This document shows, in pieces, positions 60,041 through 64,000 of a stretch of 64,000 nt of DNA; positions within the stretch are counted from its first letter, which is position 1; every line of letters starts with the position of its first letter. The DNA comes from Hypericum androsaemum (lineage: Eukaryota > Streptophyta > Magnoliopsida > Malpighiales > Hypericaceae). The notes under the pieces were generated by a model. It was given only the letters and a program-made list of their open reading frames with translations. It ran no database searches and was not told the origin of the DNA. Where the stretch lies: positions 5,510,707 to 5,574,706 of the forward strand of contig OZ023182.1 in the NCBI GenBank assembly GCA_963995505.1, given 5' to 3'. The translations under genes and the position numbers were made by a program.

Positions 60041-63000
60041 TCATTCAGGGCGGGGAAGTAAGAACCCGAAGCCGGAGTTTTCACGGATTAACGCGGGAGG
60101 CTCGATGCTGGTGACGTCGATTTGTTGCATTGATTTAGAGATGTCGTCCACGGTGAACGGGATGCTGCGTAGATGTCAGTTTTGAAGATGTTAATATTGG
60201 GAAAAGGGTTCATATCGCCTGCATGCAATTTAAGTCTAAACCACTGGGAAATACTACCTCGAGTCATCGTCCAGCAGAAACGAACTGCTTACTGCATTAT
60301 TCGAGTCCTCTGTCATCAGAACTCTCATACTAGATATGACCTGTAGAGAAAATTCAAGATTAAGGATGAACAATCTGAATAATAAACTGAAGCTTACGAG
60401 AATTGTTTCTCGTCCAGATACACATACCTCTGAGGAAACACTGTGGGTACCGTATTTGTCATCCCAATACATGGTACTTATCCTATATAGTTGTTGGATG
60501 CTAAGTACCTGAAGTAGAAGAACGAAGCAAGTTAGCGATGTAAGCAAAATGCGAAACAGGAGCAAGATTTAAAAGATAAAATCCACTGACCGGGCAAAGT
60601 TCTTTCGTTATTTCATTCAACGTCTTTTTCGGCTTTTGGTGTATGACCTTGAGTGATGTGGCCAGAGATCAAAATTGGTTAGATTGTTGAAGATTAAAGA
60701 TAAGAGAGAACCTGGTAGGAAGGAAGCTAGAAGAGAGGTCTAAAGTCTTACAAGGAATCCAACAGCCTGTCTTATATGCCTCAGTTCATCCCAGGCCGTG
60801 CCTGCAAACTGAAACAGATGGACAAAGAACAAGGGAGAGAAGAAGAACGATTTTAGATAAACCTTTACACGTAGTATGAGGCATTCAACCAATAGATCAT
60901 CTGGTATGCATACCTCGTCTGTCGCGACAACGGACCACTGTTCCAATTCAGCCAAACCTGCTTTAACATACTCTCCGTTGCTGAATGAGCAGCACTCACG
61001 CCGCAAAAGAAGACTGCAGGCACGTGTCAAGAAAATAGGACAGTAATCAGTTAACATGAAAGATGATTACTTTTTCTTTCTGTTCTAACCTGTTCTAATC
61101 AAAACCAAACAGAAGGTACAAAGATTTGAGATGTTTCGTCATACCTGTTAAATAGTTGGACGTTGATGAATGAAAAGATTTGGGTGAACACTTTACGGAC
61201 CAAAAACGGAGGCACCTGAAAAGCATAATACAAAGTTAGATTAAGGACAAGGAAATTCTGATTTATCCTTCTTGACAGATGGACATTCTCAATAAAGCTC
61301 TCACATTATTTGCTTTCATGAGCTCCAAATAACTGTTTAAACTTTTGACGATGCTCTGCCAATGAGCAATTAAAGCCTGCTGAGCGACAGCATTAGAGTG
61401 GGACCGTCCTTTCACTAAACTTGCCCGCGATTGCCTTGGAGCCTGCAAAACATATTATGAGTTTGTAAAAGATGTCTTTCCACAATGAAGTCTTTTGCAG
61501 TTCTAGACCCAATGGGATTTATTCATACTCTCTCCCCTCTCGTTAGTCATACTCTCTCCCCTCTCGCATTTTCATCTTTCTCAACTTACTGGTCTACCGA
61601 ACCGAATTTCTCTTCAGTTACAAGCTTAACTGCAAACAGATTAACTCAAACGGGGAGAAAGTTCAGACCCACCTGAATGCATAAGCCAAGCAATGGGGAT
61701 ATTTCCTTCTTTAAATTGTCTCTTATCATTCCATAAATCTTCTCCAAGAAAGCAGTCAGCTGCTGCTTAAAGAGAAGAGCTGGATATTTTGCCTCGACCT
61801 GCCTTAGGTCATCAGCTCTACTAAGCCCTCGACTATTGAGGAATGAGAGTCCAGCACTTTGAGGAGACGACCGCAATCCCTGAACATCACCAATATCTTC
61901 GGAATAAATAAAAGTAAAGGAGGGAATATGATGATAAAAGTCAACAGCGAGAACTGAAATGTTAATTCTTACTTGAGACATCCTTCCAAAAAGAGAGGCT
62001 GATGATGTTCTACGCCTCTGTGGGGTTAAGCTAGCTGCTCCAGTCGCTTTGAGTGTGTGTTGTAGCAGCAGCAACAGTGTCGATGAATTAGATAGCCAGT
62101 AGGCTAAGACACCGTTATTATCCGGGACCTTAAGTTTAATGAGGGATGGAAACAAAACAGAGTCAGGGATGGTAGTTGACTTAACTCAAACTGTCAGGAC
62201 ATCAGAATCAGGAAGGTAGTCTGGAAGGAGAAGATGATTTCCAGACAACTAAAATTCTTCTACGAGGCTCACCTCTATTGATGAAGCAATTGTTTGAATG
62301 ACACGGTCAAAAACTGAAGTCCTTTCGACTTCAAATGACCTCCAATGGAGAAGACTTTTGTATATGATACAAGCAGCAACAGGTATGCCACCAGAAAATC
62401 CCAAGTTCTGCGAAATGCACTTGATCAACAGGTCTTGGTTCTCCTGGAACAGAAAATCAATTCAAAGTAAGAAAGACCTCATAAATCACAGCCCGTTCTG
62501 AAACTCTCTGATACAGAGCCACATGCCTGCTGCCTTTCATTAAGGGATTTCTGTGGCCTCTCCTCTGAGTCGGGAGTATTTGCAAGGGCAAGAGTCAGGT
62601 CCTGGAGAATGGTAAGGGTAGACGGTTAGAAACAACGTTTCAAACAAGTTCCTGGGTCATAAACACTAAGAGGTCATATTGGTTGAAGCCACTTACAGGC
62701 ACAACCTTCATCTCCCCATTAGCAGCCTTCACGTTCTCCGGAGTTCTCTGTAATTGAACAGAAAAACATGAATTCTCTGGAAGTATGTTTTCCATAAATA
62801 GAAGCTATACAACTTCAGTAAATATGCCTTGACCTGAATACTGGTTGATCTTGGACGTGTTGACAATGATTTTCCTGTTGGTGACATACTCAGAGCTTGC
62901 TGGCGGAGTACTTGATTTTCGGATTCAGAGTTGGCAAGTTTCTCTTCAAGTCTGTTATATAATCATGTTCTATCAACTTGAGATGTTATTCAAAGAGAGA

Positions 63001-64000
63001 GAAATAAGATAACATGCATGTAGAGTGGTACCAGACACAAAATTTAGTATATGCAAGATGAAGCGTGCTGAAAAAGTTGTTTTCATAAAAGAATTAGAAT
63101 GACCAAACACGGGTATGAAAAACCCGATTTTGCTGGTGAAATTTAGCATTCAGCCAAGCACGAACAAACCTCTGAACTGATTCCTGAAGCTCAACTACTT
63201 TCTGCTCTGTGGCTTCAAGTTTCTTGTCCAGATCAGAATTTCTGGATTCGGCATTCTCACGAGCATGTCTAGCTTCTTCTGCTGCCTGTCTCTCTGAAAG
63301 TACCATAGTCTGTGCAGCAACAGTAGTTCAGCTAGTTAATTCTTAAAAAGCGATCAGCTAGACAATCAGCCTACATTATGTAATCTATTACGCCGATAAC
63401 AAACGTGCTTAACTCTGTTGCACACTATTTAATAATCAAACCTTTAAGATTCTTTACCTTCAAACTCTCAACCTCAGCATATAATGACTCGATTTTTTCT
63501 ATATCCTGAACTATAACAGGAGTCTCCTTGATGACTGGAGGTGCTTCTTCAATAGCTTTGCGAGCTGCCTCGCGCTCCTTTATTACTTTGGCGTTTGCTT
63601 CTTCTACTTGAATTTGCATAGCATGCAAAGCTTCTTGTAGCTTGACAATTTCTTGTGTCTTTTCCTCTTCTAGATCAGTCTGCATTTAATGAAAAGAAAA
63701 TTAAGTTGGCCAATAATCCGACGAGCAATGACAAAAGGAAAGAAGAGTACCCTCATCCTCTTCTCAAGCTGCAGGCGCCATGTTAGTTCTTCCACACGCT
63801 TTTCTAACTTATCTTTTGCTTCTTTAAGCGCCCCTGTTTCTCTAGAAGCCTGCAACAATGGATCGGATCAGTCACTTGCATGTAAAACAAAAAATTCATT
63901 GTTTTCAAAATAACGAATTTGATTTACCATCTTAAGCTTTCTTAGCTCTCGTCGAGCTACTCTGCTTCTCCAACCACATTGAGAAGCTAGTGCAGCCCTT
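60041..64000 (-). CDS. Class XI myosin heavy chain, C-terminal half (3' 18 exons; rest outside window)
   Basis: Actin motor for organelle transport and cytoplasmic streaming; only the neck end, coiled coil and cargo-binding tail are here. Exons in coding order: 64000-63928, 63849-63751, 63679-63458, 63309-63170, 62951-62834, 62747-62697, 62601-62527, 62443-62273, 62128-61973, 61879-61673, 61442-61305, 61215-61145, 61013-60914, 60808-60752, 60647-60591, 60508-60428, 60340-60258, 60164-60041. All phases agree and give 673 residues plus stop. In order they encode the last IQ motif ([18 protein letters not shown]), coiled coil ([19 protein letters not shown]) and the globular tail with its DIL domain ([20 protein letters not shown] to [11 protein letters not shown]). 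The C-terminus is [13 protein letters not shown]. One intron (62526-62444) starts with GC rather than GT. Confidence 0.95.

Overview
This is nuclear DNA of a flowering plant. Genes have GT-AG introns, spacers are AT-rich, and L1-type LINEs, a Ty1/copia remnant and small DNA elements fill the gaps. I think a eudicot, perhaps an early-diverging one, because an S-protein homologue (SPH) sits beside PAL genes whose body looks gymnosperm-like. I cannot name the species. No tRNA, rRNA or CRISPR array was found.

Layout. 67-1188 (+) holds the 3' exons of an NF-YA transcription factor. 1189-9017 is repeat-rich spacer with two opposed LINE fragments, a short inverted-repeat element and a 1.17 kb element with long terminal inverted repeats. 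9018-11353 (+) is a complete seven-exon alpha/beta hydrolase of the WAV2/Bem46 (ABHD13) family. 12795-15715 (-) is a truncated copia element. 16268-18978 (+) is a complete five-exon Alfin-like PHD-finger gene.

20543-46829 is the centrepiece: four intact, intronless phenylalanine ammonia-lyase genes, three on + and the fourth inverted. Every spacer between them contains a degenerate LINE. Flanks and promoters are homologous between copies. PAL2 and PAL3 are almost identical, and PAL3 and PAL4 are visible mosaics of the PAL1 and PAL2 types, which points to recent duplication, inversion and gene conversion.

48017-49280 is a decayed pogo/Lemi1-like element. 49986-50510 (+) is an SPH gene cut by a 79-bp insert with a 14-bp target duplication; the insert could behave as a new intron. 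52440-55010 carries two minisatellite arrays of the same about 22-bp motif in opposite orientation, resembling a foldback element. 57243-59234 (+) is a complete eight-exon glycerophosphocholine acyltransferase. 60041-64000 (-) is the C-terminal half of a class XI myosin (18 exons seen), tail-to-tail with it.

The genes form no operon-like pathway. The only functional cluster is the PAL array, the entry step of phenylpropanoid metabolism. The other genes are ordinary housekeeping or regulatory neighbours. All multi-exon models were built by eye from splice sites, reading-frame continuity and remembered family sequences; no alignment or transcript data were available.
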